NCBI RefSeq assembly: GCF_022539315.1
Contig: NC_066338.1
Location: forward strand, 3,472,001 to 3,536,000
Source of the DNA: Serinus canaria
Lineage: Eukaryota; Chordata; Aves; Passeriformes; Fringillidae
Reading direction: 5' to 3'
DNA length: 64,000 nt
This document shows, one piece after another, positions 55,174 through 64,000 of this stretch; within the stretch, counting starts at the first letter, position 1, and the number at the start of each line of letters is the position of its first letter. The position numbers and the translations under genes are program-made. The notes beneath the pieces were generated by a model. It ran no database searches, was not told where the DNA came from, and saw only the letters and a program-made list of their open reading frames with translations.

Positions 55174-57779
55174 GGGCCACTGTAGCATACCCACCATTGC
55201 CCATCAAGCTGACTTGGAAATCAGCTGACCCAGTGTGGGTCGATCAGTGGCCCCTGTCAAAGCCTCGAATAACTGCCCTCCTTGAGTTGGTTAGCCGTGA
55301 ATTACACAAGAATCACATAGAACCCTCCACAAGTCCATGGAACACTCCAATTTTCGTGATACCTAAGCGGTCTGGTGAAGGCTTCCGTCTCCTACACGAC
55401 TTGCGGGAGGTGAACAAGCGAATCCAGCCTATGGGACCTGTCCAGACATCGCTACCCATGAACTCGATGATACCGAGAGGACAACCCTGTGCAGTGCTCG
55501 ACATCAAAGACTGCTTCTTTTCTATCCCCCTGCATGAAGACGACAAAGAGCGTTTCGCCTTTTCCATCGTCTTCCCAAACAGCCAGCGGCCTAACCTACG
55601 CTTCCAATGGAGGATGCTTCCACAGGGAATGCTCAACTCCCCTACCATCTGCCAGATCACCGTGGACCGAGCGCTAGCACCTGTCCGGCAAAGCAATCCG
55701 ACGGTAACCATCGTGCAGTACATGGACGACATCCTGATCGCAGCACCAACCACGAGACAAGTGGACCAGCTGGTGTCAACCATCTCCGAGACCCTGAAGA
55801 CGAATGGCTTTGAGGTGGCGAGTGCAAAAATAAAAAAGGGACCATGCGTGACCTTCCTGGGAGTGGGAATCACAAGTTCCTACGTAACCCCTCCCCAGAT
55901 GAAAATCCACCGGGACATCAAGACGCTGCACGACATGCAACAGCTGGTAGGGTCCTTGCAGTGGCTCCGCAACATCGTCCTGATTCCTCCCGAGGTCATG
56001 GACCCTCTAAATGACCTCTTGAAAGGGAAGAACCCATGGGAGCAGAAAACCCTGACACCAGAAGCGACAAGCTCGCTCGACTTCATCGAACGTCAGATGT
56101 CAGAGAGCATGCTCACCAGATGGGATTCAAGTGCTCCAGTCGATCTGTATGTCCACTTTACAAAAAAGGGGGGAGTGGGAGCCTTAGCCCAAGGACCCCC
56201 TGACAAGGCCCAACCGATACTATGGGTGGTCTTGGGGAAACCGTCACGAGCCTTTTCCCCGGGAGTCGAGTGCCTCAGCAACCTCATCATGAAAGGCAGA
56301 AAACTCGCCCTAAGACATCTAGGCATCGAGCCGTCCAAGATAAGCTTGCCTTTCCGCAAACAGCTCTCTGCGCAGTCAACAACAATATCGGAGTACCTAG
56401 CGATAGCCCTCACAGGCTTTGGAGGAGAAATTCGCTACGCAGAGAAACCCCCTTGGACTCGGCTGCTCACGGTCATCGATATCGACCTCCCACCCAAGGT
56501 GATCGATCGACCACAGGCAGGACCAACCATCTTCACGGACGCATCATCGCAGACCTCCACCGCGGCAGCAGTGTGGCAGTCAGAAGAACAGTGGCAATGT
56601 GTCAAGGCAACCGACCCTACGCTTTCAGTCCAACAGCTTGAAGCAGCAGCTGTGGCACTAGCGTGCGGACTGTTCCCAGAGGAACACCTTAACATTGTGA
56701 CTGACTCCATATTTGTGGCAAAACTCTGCCTAGCCATGTCCGGACCAGGCGTGTCAGTGTCCCCAGTGGCAACGATGCTGGAGGAAGCACTCTATTCACG
56801 GAAAGGCACTATATCAGTCATCCACGTCAACAGCCACGACCCGATCAAAGGGTTCTACCAGATAGGCAATGACAAAGCTGACGCCGCAGCAAAGGGCGTA
56901 TGGACGCTGAAAGAAGCTCGTCAGTTGCACGAAACCCTTCACATCGGAGCAAAAGCGCTTGCGAAAAAGTGCGGAATCTCTACTGCAGACGCAAAGCACG
57001 TCGTCGCAACGTGCCCTCACTGCCAGAAGTTGCCACTATGGTCGAGTGGTGTCAACCCCAGAGGTCTCAAAGCCTCAGAAGTGTGGCAAACAGACTTTAC
57101 CTTATGCCAGCTGTTGAAACCTCGAGCGTGGCTCGCAGTTACTGTAGATACGTACAGCGGCATGATTGTGGCCACACAGCATCTCAAGACGGACTCCAAA
57201 GCGACCATTCAACATTGGCTGACAGCCATGGCATGGCTTGGGGTTCCAAAGCAAATCAAAACAGACAACGGCCCAAACTTCATCTCAAAGGCAGTCCAGA
57301 CATTCGCCTCGAAATGGAACATCGCCTTGGTGCAGGGCATCCCATACAACAGCACCGGACAAGCCATCGTCGAAAGAGCAAACCAGACTCTGAAAGCTAA
57401 GCTAGAAGTGCTAGCAAAGGCAGAAGGCTTCTCCAATGCCATTCCCCCGAGTGACCAAGCGCGCATCCTGGCAACTGCGCTGCTAGCGTTAAATCAATAC
57501 CCTAGGGGGGATGAAACAAACAGTCCAGCTCAGAAACACTGGGCACCTCGAGCATTAGAGGAGGGCCCGCGGGTGGTGATCAAAAACGAACTGGGGCAGT
57601 GGGAACAGGGTTGGAGATTGGTGCTCACGGGGCGGGGATATGCGGCTGTCAAAAAGGACGGGCACATTAAATGGTGTCCGCTTAAGTCAATCAAGCCCGA
57701 TCTTAACCATGAGCAGAATGAGACTGATGAGAGCTGTGAGTTTCTGTTTACAGGACATGCTCGTGGGGCGTCCTCGTGA
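55167..57779 (+). CDS. pol: pol: reverse transcriptase, RNase H, integrase
   Basis: 870 codons from the slip site, with no ATG of its own near the start. RT fingers and palm contain LDIKDCFFSIPL and MLPQGM, and the YMDD active site is at 55719-55730. Thumb and connection follow to about 56510. RNase H has FTDASS, TDSIFVAKL and GNDKADAAAK. Integrase has an HHCC finger ending CPHCQK (near 57013-57030), catalytic Asp in WQTDFTL and TDNGPNFIS, and Glu in QAIVERANQ. Its C-terminal domain carries LTGRGYAAVKKDG. All catalytic residues I can check are present. Class II affinity fits the YMDD context and frame layout. The end overlaps the unspliced env frame. Confidence 0.93.
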   Translation: MLGATVAYPPLPIKLTWKSADPVWVDQWPLSKPRITALLELVSRELHKNHIEPSTSPWNTPIFVIPKRSGEGFRLLHDLREVNKRIQPMGPVQTSLPMNSMIPRGQPCAVLDIKDCFFSIPLHEDDKERFAFSIVFPNSQRPNLRFQWRMLPQGMLNSPTICQITVDRALAPVRQSNPTVTIVQYMDDILIAAPTTRQVDQLVSTISETLKTNGFEVASAKIKKGPCVTFLGVGITSSYVTPPQMKIHRDIKTLHDMQQLVGSLQWLRNIVLIPPEVMDPLNDLLKGKNPWEQKTLTPEATSSLDFIERQMSESMLTRWDSSAPVDLYVHFTKKGGVGALAQGPPDKAQPILWVVLGKPSRAFSPGVECLSNLIMKGRKLALRHLGIEPSKISLPFRKQLSAQSTTISEYLAIALTGFGGEIRYAEKPPWTRLLTVIDIDLPPKVIDRPQAGPTIFTDASSQTSTAAAVWQSEEQWQCVKATDPTLSVQQLEAAAVALACGLFPEEHLNIVTDSIFVAKLCLAMSGPGVSVSPVATMLEEALYSRKGTISVIHVNSHDPIKGFYQIGNDKADAAAKGVWTLKEARQLHETLHIGAKALAKKCGISTADAKHVVATCPHCQKLPLWSSGVNPRGLKASEVWQTDFTLCQLLKPRAWLAVTVDTYSGMIVATQHLKTDSKATIQHWLTAMAWLGVPKQIKTDNGPNFISKAVQTFASKWNIALVQGIPYNSTGQAIVERANQTLKAKLEVLAKAEGFSNAIPPSDQARILATALLALNQYPRGDETNSPAQKHWAPRALEEGPRVVIKNELGQWEQGWRLVLTGRGYAAVKKDGHIKWCPLKSIKPDLNHEQNETDESCEFLFTGHARGASS
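57740..57753 (+). promoter_or_regulatory. Candidate env splice acceptor
   Basis: TTTCTGTTTACAG followed by GAC and ATG at 57757. A possible donor, CAG|GT at 52633/52634, lies exactly six codons into gag and in matching phase, but its intron side (GTCGTA) is weak. Confidence 0.6.
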
Positions 57780-59664
57780 CGCGTACATCCCCGTTCCAGA
57801 GGACGGACCACCAAGCCGTCCAGCAGCGCCCGAGAGAGCCGCGCGGGTGAGACTCAGACATCAACGGTATTTCTGTGTGATTTTGCTGTTGGGGCTTGTC
57901 GCCAGAGGGCAAGCCAGCCCAGACCACTACCCTCATCAGCCATTCAGGTGGGTCATGCGACACCTTAGCAGTGGCAAGGTGCTCAAAGGAGTCACCACAC
58001 CAAACACACCATCCTTCATACTCCGCTTTACCGACTTGTTTCCGGGACGACCAAAGGTAGACCCTTCTTCCCCACACGTCACACAAACGTACCTAACCTA
58101 CTGGTGTCCAGCCTCAAACCCAGGAAAAAGCTACTGCAATCACCCAGGGTGGGGATACTGTGGGCATTGGGGCTGCGAAACCATTGTTACAGATGCCAGA
58201 CCGTCAGGGCCAGGGTGGGATCCACAAGAGCCCGACAGGTTCTTGCAGTTCACCTGGGCACCCACTGGCTGCAAAACACCCTTCTTTTTCCATGGAAATT
58301 TCCATCGAAACAGTCATAAAATCCCCAAATTTCGGAAATGCACTAACTACAACATGACAGTTTTACAGCCAAATCACCCCAGTTGGACCACGGGCAGAAC
58401 ATGGACAGTAGCCGTTCAAGGGTCAAAAGAGTGGGTGAATGTGCAAATTATCAGACTCCCAGCCTCTATGTCCCAATCAGTCGGACCCAATCCGGTTCTA
58501 GTAGCAAGCAAACCCAGGGAAGAGATCACAGTTAACAGTAGTGCTATCCCCGATACGCAGAAGTCAGAACTAGTCTCCCCATCCAGTCTCCTAGCCGAAC
58601 CGAACCTTTCCAATTCATTCATAAACGTGCTAAATGCTACCTTCATATCGTTAAATCAGTCCAACCCAAACTTCACAGAATCATGCTGGTTATGCTATGA
58701 TGCACAACCGCCTTTTTACGAAGGCGTTGCCTTCGATCTCCCATTCATCTTCTCAAAGTCAAACAATCCACGCCAATGCAGATGGGACACCCCCCGGAGA
58801 GGCATTACCCTGAGTCAGGTTACGGGCCAAGGCAAATGCTTCGGCAATGCAACCTTGGCGAGGCAGACGGGCAGTGTCTGCAAAGAATTTGGCAAACTTA
58901 AGGGAGGGAAGTTCCAGTGGGTGATCCCAGCTGCATCAGGGATGTGGGTCTGTCACCGATCCGGAGTAAGCCCATGTGTACTCCTTGAAAAATTCGATCA
59001 CTCTAACGACTTTTGTGTCCAAGTTCTAATTGTTCCTAGAGTCCTGTACCACTCAGACGAAGAAGTGTACTACCTCTTCGAACAAACCAGCCGTCTCCAC
59101 AAAAGAGAAATATTGACAGGTTTAACTATAGCCATGCTGCTCGGCCTGGGAGCAGCTGGAACAGCCACAGGCGTCTCAGCCCTAGCGACCCAACACCAAG
59201 GACTGTCCCAACTGCAAATGACCATCGATGAGGACCTGCAAAGGATCGAGAAGTCCATCTCTTCGCTGGAAAAATCCCTTTCCTCACTCTCAGAAGTTGT
59301 CCTCCAAAATAGGAGAGGACTGGACCTCTTGTTCATGCAGCAGGGGGGCCTGTGTGCTGCCTTGAAAGAGGAATGCTGCTTTTATGCAGACCACACCGGA
59401 GTCGTCAGGGACTCCATGGCCGAACTGAGAAACCGGCTGAACCAGAGAAAAATGGACAGAGAAGCTCAACAGGGCTGGTTCGAGTCATGGTTCAACCAGT
59501 CTCCATGGCTCACCACGCTGATTTCTACCCTAATAGGCCCAATCACTATAATCTTACTAACCCTAATCTTCGGGCCTTGCATATTAAACAAACTAGTGTT
59601 ATTCGTTAAAAGGCGTTTAGAAACGGCAAACATTTTGTTTCTCGAGCGCCGACAATTACTTTAA
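57757..59664 (+). CDS. env: env: gamma-type envelope, 635 residues
   Basis: I place the start at ATG 57757, the first after the acceptor; in-frame ATGs as far upstream as 57640 exist in the unspliced frame. A leader of about 30 residues precedes a hydrophobic signal stretch (YFCVILLLGLVA). SU carries many N-glycosylation sites and the CWLC motif (58684-58695). The SU-TM junction is a dibasic KR (59101-59106), not a full furin consensus. TM has a Gly/Ala-rich fusion peptide, a coiled coil, LQNRRGLDLLF, CX6CC (59353-59379), a membrane span near 59506-59590 and a short tail. CWLC with CX6CC marks a covalently linked gamma-type Env, unlike the env at 46329. The frame is intact. Confidence 0.92.
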   Translation: MLVGRPRDAYIPVPEDGPPSRPAAPERAARVRLRHQRYFCVILLLGLVARGQASPDHYPHQPFRWVMRHLSSGKVLKGVTTPNTPSFILRFTDLFPGRPKVDPSSPHVTQTYLTYWCPASNPGKSYCNHPGWGYCGHWGCETIVTDARPSGPGWDPQEPDRFLQFTWAPTGCKTPFFFHGNFHRNSHKIPKFRKCTNYNMTVLQPNHPSWTTGRTWTVAVQGSKEWVNVQIIRLPASMSQSVGPNPVLVASKPREEITVNSSAIPDTQKSELVSPSSLLAEPNLSNSFINVLNATFISLNQSNPNFTESCWLCYDAQPPFYEGVAFDLPFIFSKSNNPRQCRWDTPRRGITLSQVTGQGKCFGNATLARQTGSVCKEFGKLKGGKFQWVIPAASGMWVCHRSGVSPCVLLEKFDHSNDFCVQVLIVPRVLYHSDEEVYYLFEQTSRLHKREILTGLTIAMLLGLGAAGTATGVSALATQHQGLSQLQMTIDEDLQRIEKSISSLEKSLSSLSEVVLQNRRGLDLLFMQQGGLCAALKEECCFYADHTGVVRDSMAELRNRLNQRKMDREAQQGWFESWFNQSPWLTTLISTLIGPITIILLTLIFGPCILNKLVLFVKRRLETANILFLERRQLL

Positions 59665-59767
59665 AGCATGCTAAAGTTACTAACACACGATTTTACATTA
59701 ATCCTACTAACCCATGAAATTTTGTAACCTTTACATTTTATAACTTTATGAGATTTTTACTAATCAT

Positions 59768-59781
59768 GGTGGGGGGGGAAA
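59768..59781 (+). promoter_or_regulatory. Polypurine tract
   Basis: GGTGGGGGGGGAAA lies immediately before the 3' LTR, the expected plus-strand primer position. Confidence 0.85.
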
Positions 59782-60056
59782 TGTGGGAGAGTTAGGGATT
59801 GCGGCCGGAAGATCTCGGGCTGTTACGCGTAGACAGGAAGACCCCTCCTCACCTTCAGTCTGACCTTGGCTGCACCCAGGACAAGGGCAGAGGAAGTGAC
59901 ATAAACTACCTAGGCCATAAATCCCCCTGAAACCTTTGAATAAACGCCATTTGCTATCCACCACATTGGTGTCCGCAGCACATGGACCGAGCGACTCTGT
60001 ATTTGGGTCACCGTGCCGTACTCCAGAACCAGGTCGCCTCGTAGCCAGCGGCTACA
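59782..60056 (+). repeat. 3' LTR
   Basis: Identical to 52222-52496 except for one base (60013). AATAAA is at 59939-59944. Confidence 0.96.
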
Positions 60057-60799
60057 AGAAGGGCACCCGGTAGATGAAGAGGAGTGGAAATGGGTCCCCC
60101 ACTCGGGGAGATAATAACAGAAACTCCTCCCCACCCCCATCATCCAGCCAGGTACCACTTCAGAATTGGTATGAGGTCCTGGATCTAGAGACCCAACTAG
60201 ATGATTTAGGAGAAAATTGTCTGCCCAGTGAACCCCCCAATTATGATTCATCTGTAAGATGGATCACCACCTCTAATATTAAGAAGAAAAGAAGGGTAAT
60301 CATAGTAGGTGATTCCCTTCTGCAGGGAACTGAGGGCCCCAGATGTCGACAAGACCCATCCCACAGGGAGGTCTGTTGTCTCCCTGGGGCCCGGGTACAA
60401 AATATCAGTTAGAGACTTCCTGGGCTGATTCAGCCCTCTGATTATTACCCACTGCTGAGACTCCAGGCTGGCAGTGATGAGATTGAAAAGAGGAGTGTCA
60501 AGGCAATGAGAAAGGACTTCAGGGTACTGGGTCAGGTAGTTGGTAGGGCAGGAGCACAGGTAGTGTTCTGCTCAGTTCCTTTGGTGGCAGAGGAAAATGA
60601 TGAAAGAAACAGGAGAATCCCCATCATCAACAAGTGGCTTAAGAGTTGGTGTCATCGGCAAAATTTTGGATTCTTTGATCATGGGGAAGCTTTTCCAGCA
60701 TCTGCTCTGCTGGAACCAGATGGGGTACATCTCTCTGTTAAAGGCAAAAGGTTTTTAGCTCATGAACTGGCAGACCTCATTGAGAGGGCTTTAAACTAG
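60057..60799 (+). pseudogene. CR1 ORF1, C-terminal esterase part
   Basis: SGNH-hydrolase-type blocks are visible: VGDSLLQGTEG near 60305-60340 and DGVHLSVKGK near 60719-60750, ending LADLIERALN. Frame changes occur near 60074-60110, and a stop lies at 60410-60412. The esterase domain is characteristic of CR1-type ORF1 proteins. Confidence 0.8.
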
Positions 60800-60801
60800 G
60801 T

Positions 60802-61647
60802 TTGGAGGGGGAAGGGGAAGCAGCTGAGCTATCTGGAAGCAGGCCCAAGGGTTGCAAGGCTAAGGTAGGGGTGAAGTCAGTAGCCCAGCTGAGGTGCGTG
60901 TATAACAATGCACACAGCTTGGGCAACAAACAAGAAGAGCTGGAGGCCATGGTGCAACTGCAGAGCTTTGATGTAGCTGCCATCAGGGAAACGTGGTGGG
61001 ATGACTCACATAGCTGGAGTACTGCACTGGATGGATACAAGCTCTTCAGAAGAGACAGGAAAGGAAGAAGAGGAGGAGGGGTGGCCCTTTATATTAAGCA
61101 GACTTTTGATGCCATAGAAATTGAAACTAAGGAAGATGGAGTTGAATGTCTATGGGTAAGAATTAAGGGGAAGGCCAACAAGGCTGACACCCTGCTGGGA
61201 GTCTGATATCGTCCACCCGACCAGGAAGAAGAAGTAGATGACTTATTCTACAAGCAGCTAGGCAATGTTTCAAGATCACCAGCCCTTGTTCTTGTGGGTG
61301 ACTTCAACCTACCAGACATCTGCTGGGAACTTTATACAGCAGTAAAGAGGCAGTCCAGGAAATTCTTAGAATGTATGGAGGACAACTTTCTGTCGCAACT
61401 GGTGGGTGAGCCCACCAGGGGAGGGACTATGTTAGACCTGCTGTTTGCAAATAGAGATGGGCTGGTGGCAGATGTGGTGGTTGGAGGTTGCTTGGGGCAG
61501 AGTGATCATGAAATAATAGAGTTCTCAATATTTGCTGAAGTCAGGAGGAGCACCAGTAAGACTCTTACACTGAACTTCCAGAGGGCAGACTTTGGCCTGT
61601 TTAGGAGACTTTCAGAGCAGAGACTTTCCTTGGGAAACAGCCCTTAA
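60802..61647 (+). pseudogene. CR1 ORF2 endonuclease domain
   Basis: Apurinic-endonuclease-like motifs are in order: NNAHSLGNKQEEL, IRETWWDD, LVGDFNLPDI and GQSDHEIIEF. One in-frame TGA at 61204-61206 and a frameshift near 61600 break it. Confidence 0.88.
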
Positions 61648-64000
61648 AAACAAAGGAGTTCAGGAAAGGTGGGCATGCCTCAAAACAGAGATCTTGAGGA
61701 CACAGGAACAGACTGTCCCTGTGTGCCAAAAGATCAGTCAATGGGGTAAACGTCCAGCCTGGCTGGGCAAGGAGGTTTTGGAAGAACTTAGGAATAAAAA
61801 GAGGATGTATCAGCATTGGAAGGAGGGTCAGGTCTCTAAGGAAGTATTCAAGAAGGCTGCTGGTGCATGCAGTAAAAAAATTAGGGAGGCCAAAGCTAAT
61901 TTTGAACTTAGAATGGTGACTTCTGTAAAGGATAATTAAAAATGTTTTTACAAATACATTAATGCTAGAAGGAAGGGTAAGACCAGCCTTTGTTCTTTGT
62001 TGGACAAGGGAGGGAACTTAGTATCTGCAGATGAGGAGAAGGCAGAAGTGCTTAATGCCTACTTTGCCTCAGTTTTTAGTGGGAAGATGACCTGCCCTCA
62101 AGACACCTGCCCACTTGGAGTGGTTGATGGTGTCAGGGAACAGAATGGTGCCCCCATTATCCAAGAGAAGGCAGTCAAAGAACTACTGAAATGCTTGGAT
62201 ATTCATAAATCTATGGGACCAGATGAGATCCACCCCAGTGTAATGAGGGAGCTGGCAAATGAGCTTGCAAAGCCACTCTCCATCATTTACCAACAGTCCT
62301 GGGCACTGGTGAGGTTCTGGATGACTGGAAGCTGGCCAGTGTGATACCATTAACAAAAAGGGTGCAAAGGAGGATCCTGGTAATTATAGACCAGTCAGCC
62401 TGACCTCAGTACCTGGCAAAATAATGGAACAGTTTATATTAAGTGCCATCACACAGAATTTACAGGATGGCCAGGGTATCAGACTCAGTCAACATGGGTT
62501 TAGGAGGGGTAGGTCATGTTTAACCAACCTGGTGTCATGGTTTGAGCCTGGCACAATGCCAGTGCCCCCACGAGATCACCTCCTTTTCTGGCACCTACTG
62601 TGAGATGTGATCAGAGACAGAGCAAAGCAGGCTCCAACTTAAGGTTAAAAGGAAAGAAAAAAGGTTTATTATCCTACAACTACAAAGGAAGAGACGCAAA
62701 TTACAATAGAACATAAGATGAAAACCTTCCAAATTCTTCCTCCTCCCCCCACCAAATTTCCAATTCCACTGCCACCCTTCAGATAATCGATTCTCAGTCT
62801 CTCGAGAAGAGAGGAGTCCCTCTTGCGCCACATGCCTTCCATGTCCAGTGCTCTCACCACTGCACATGGATCAGAGCTGCTTCTAGGGTTTTTCATTTTA
62901 AGGATACTTTGACCAGTTCCAAAGGGAGCACAGTCCTTCTCCTTTTGGGACACCTGTCCCCCTCAAATTCCACCCCCTGGGCCTGAGGGGTCTCTTGAAC
63001 AGAGATCATCTTCTTCTTCTTCTCTTCTTCGAAGCGGAGGGCACCACCACCACCCTCCTCACCAGTCGTCTCTGTTCACTCCTCCACATCACTGCACTCT
63101 CTTGGCTCTGAGCCATCGCCTCCCCCTAGAACGCAGTCTCTGTGGCACAGAAACACCAGTGGTTCTGCCGTGGCTACACAAGAAAAGTCCAGCCAAAGCC
63201 ACTCCATCATCTCCTCCCACCTAGAATTTTCTCAACATCTTCTCAATCTCAACAGCTTCTCAATCTCATCAACTTCAGGAGGAATCAGCATTAGCAAGGT
63301 TCTCATCTTCCTCGGAGGGGTTAAAAGTCCCAGGCTCTGCCGGTTTACTTCATCAACTCCCACGCCTGGCTGCCCTGCTGGGCACCGCCCCCTTCTCCTT
63401 CACGCTGGGCCACTATCACAGGCACAGGCTCCGTCTCTCTCTCCCTCTCTCCGGGGGCGGGGGGGGGAATGGAGGATGGCTGCCCGAAGCCCTTACAATG
63501 TTCTCCTCCACCCTTGGGCCCAGGCCTGGCCTACCTCTCTCTCCGGCCACATGGCTCCCCTCCCCGCCCTGCCCAGCCAGATCTGGGCAGGGGGGGGGTG
63601 TCTGCTCACTCTCAAGCGGGACTCAAAGAGGAAGTTCCCCGGGAGATCACAGCTTTTAACCCCTGTGTTCTCAGAGGCGTATCTATGCCCTCAGTGGACA
63701 AACCAGGTGCCAATATTAAATCTGAACACCGATTGGCTTGCCCACACCATCACAAAAAACTTCATTTCCTCTTAAACCACGACACCTGGTCACCTTTTAT
63801 GACCAGGTAACCTGCCTAGTGGATGCAGGGAAGGCTGTAGACATTGTTTATTTGGATATCAGCAAGGCCTTTGACACTGTCTCCACAGCATACTCCTAGA
63901 CAAGCTGGCAGCCCGTGGCTTGGACAGGAGCACTCTTTGCTGGGTTAGGACCTGGCTGCATGGCCGGGCCCAGAGAGTGGTGGTGAATGGTGCTACATCC
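61648..64000 (+). pseudogene. CR1 ORF2 reverse transcriptase, interrupted, runs off the window
   Basis: A linker (61650-61940) leads to RT, with SMGPDEIHPSVMRELAN near 62210-62265 and the GFRRGRSCLTNL block just before the LTR insertion at 62533. After it, at 63785, the frame resumes with YLDISKAFDTVS near 63850-63885. The catalytic motif lies beyond the window. Frame changes near 62345 and 63880 show decay. Confidence 0.85.
62533..63784 (-). mobile_element. Solo LTR (long-R family) inserted in CR1 RT
   Basis: It starts TGTCATGGTTTGAGCC, ends CTTAAACCACGACA, and has a perfect target duplication CCTGG (62528-62532, 63785-63789). On the minus strand a TTAAAA promoter-like box lies near 63652 and AATAAA near 62668. 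Length is 1,252 bp. Confidence 0.93.

Larger units (their letters stand above)
52222..60056 (+). mobile_element. Young, coding-complete class II provirus with gamma-type env
   Basis: A 7,835-bp provirus bounded by 275-bp LTRs that differ at one base (A at 52453, G at 60013). The target duplication is AGAAG at 52217-52221 and 60057-60061. PBS, gag, pro, pol, env and polypurine tract are all present with no internal stop. gag (frame 2), pro (frame 1) and pol (frame 3) are joined by two -1 slippery sites, the betaretroviral plan, whereas env is of the gammaretroviral type with CWLC and CX6CC. The near-identical LTRs indicate recent insertion. Open frames do not prove infectivity: the second nucleocapsid knuckle is damaged. 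Confidence 0.95.
51600..64000 (+). mobile_element. Nearly full-length CR1, split by a provirus and a solo LTR
   Basis: From about 51.6 kb a GC-rich 5' UTR precedes ORF1 (51882). The provirus 52222-60056 interrupts ORF1. ORF1 resumes with an esterase domain (60057-60799), ORF2 endonuclease follows (60802-61647), then RT to the window end, interrupted by a solo LTR at 62533-63784. Both insertions have perfect 5-bp target duplications, so the CR1 can be read continuously around them. Several stops and frameshifts show it is inactive. The 5' limit is approximate and the 3' end is outside the window. Confidence 0.88.

Noticed and set aside
52300..59700. Minus-strand and alternate-frame open reading frames of 60-190 codons within the young provirus
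   Set aside because: They lie opposite or across gag, pro, pol and env and have no motifs or start context of their own.
1..64000. CRISPR array, tRNA or rRNA genes, bacterial operons
   Set aside because: No spaced identical direct repeats, no cloverleaf with A/B boxes, no rRNA-like stretch; all tandem repeats seen are satellites or element duplications.

Overview
The window is vertebrate nuclear DNA from a bird, most likely a passerine. It carries several CR1 LINE copies, one avian-type family-14 olfactory receptor, many solo LTRs and at least three endogenous retroviruses (ERVs) of different kinds. There are no bacterial-type operons, tRNAs, rRNAs or CRISPR arrays. Host coding content is small, and most of the sequence is retroelements nested inside older retroelements. 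Such ERV density is common on avian W chromosomes and unplaced repeat-rich scaffolds, but the window alone cannot place it.

Layout, left part. 1-6.2 kb: an unrecognised host locus with two tandem copies of a coiled-coil exon, a CR1 split by a 1.3-kb solo LTR (clean 5-bp target duplication), and a perfect 110-bp tandem duplication around a 70-nt exon-like segment. 6.25-13.6 kb: LTRs and a badly decayed class I ERV, with another solo LTR in its env. 13.6-19 kb: GC-rich single-copy-looking DNA with one olfactory receptor gene on the minus strand. 19-24 kb: tandem repeats, a long LTR, and an LTR inside an LTR. 25-30.9 kb: CR1 scraps, an uncharacterised broken gene at 27.7-29.0 kb, and a second copy of a minisatellite block.

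Layout, right part. 30.9-48.6 kb is a three-layer nest: a minus-strand class I (gamma-like) provirus holds a solo LTR in its reverse transcriptase and, in its 5' LTR, a complete plus-strand class II provirus. That inner provirus has a large gag-pol deletion but an uninterrupted alpharetrovirus-like env. After a 500-N gap, 49.3-51.4 kb is very GC-rich and contains decayed exons of TMEM145. From about 51.6 kb to the window end runs one nearly full-length CR1, interrupted by the youngest element here, a provirus at 52222-60056, and by a further solo LTR at 62533-63784.

The 52222-60056 provirus is the highlight. Its two 275-bp LTRs differ at one position. gag, pro, pol and env are all open, and the three gag-pro-pol frames are linked by two perfect -1 slippery heptamers. 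The primer site looks like tRNA-Phe, and a gamma-type env sits behind a class II gag-pro-pol. The provirus-wide claims rest on motifs read by eye; dating, phylogeny and expression were not computed.
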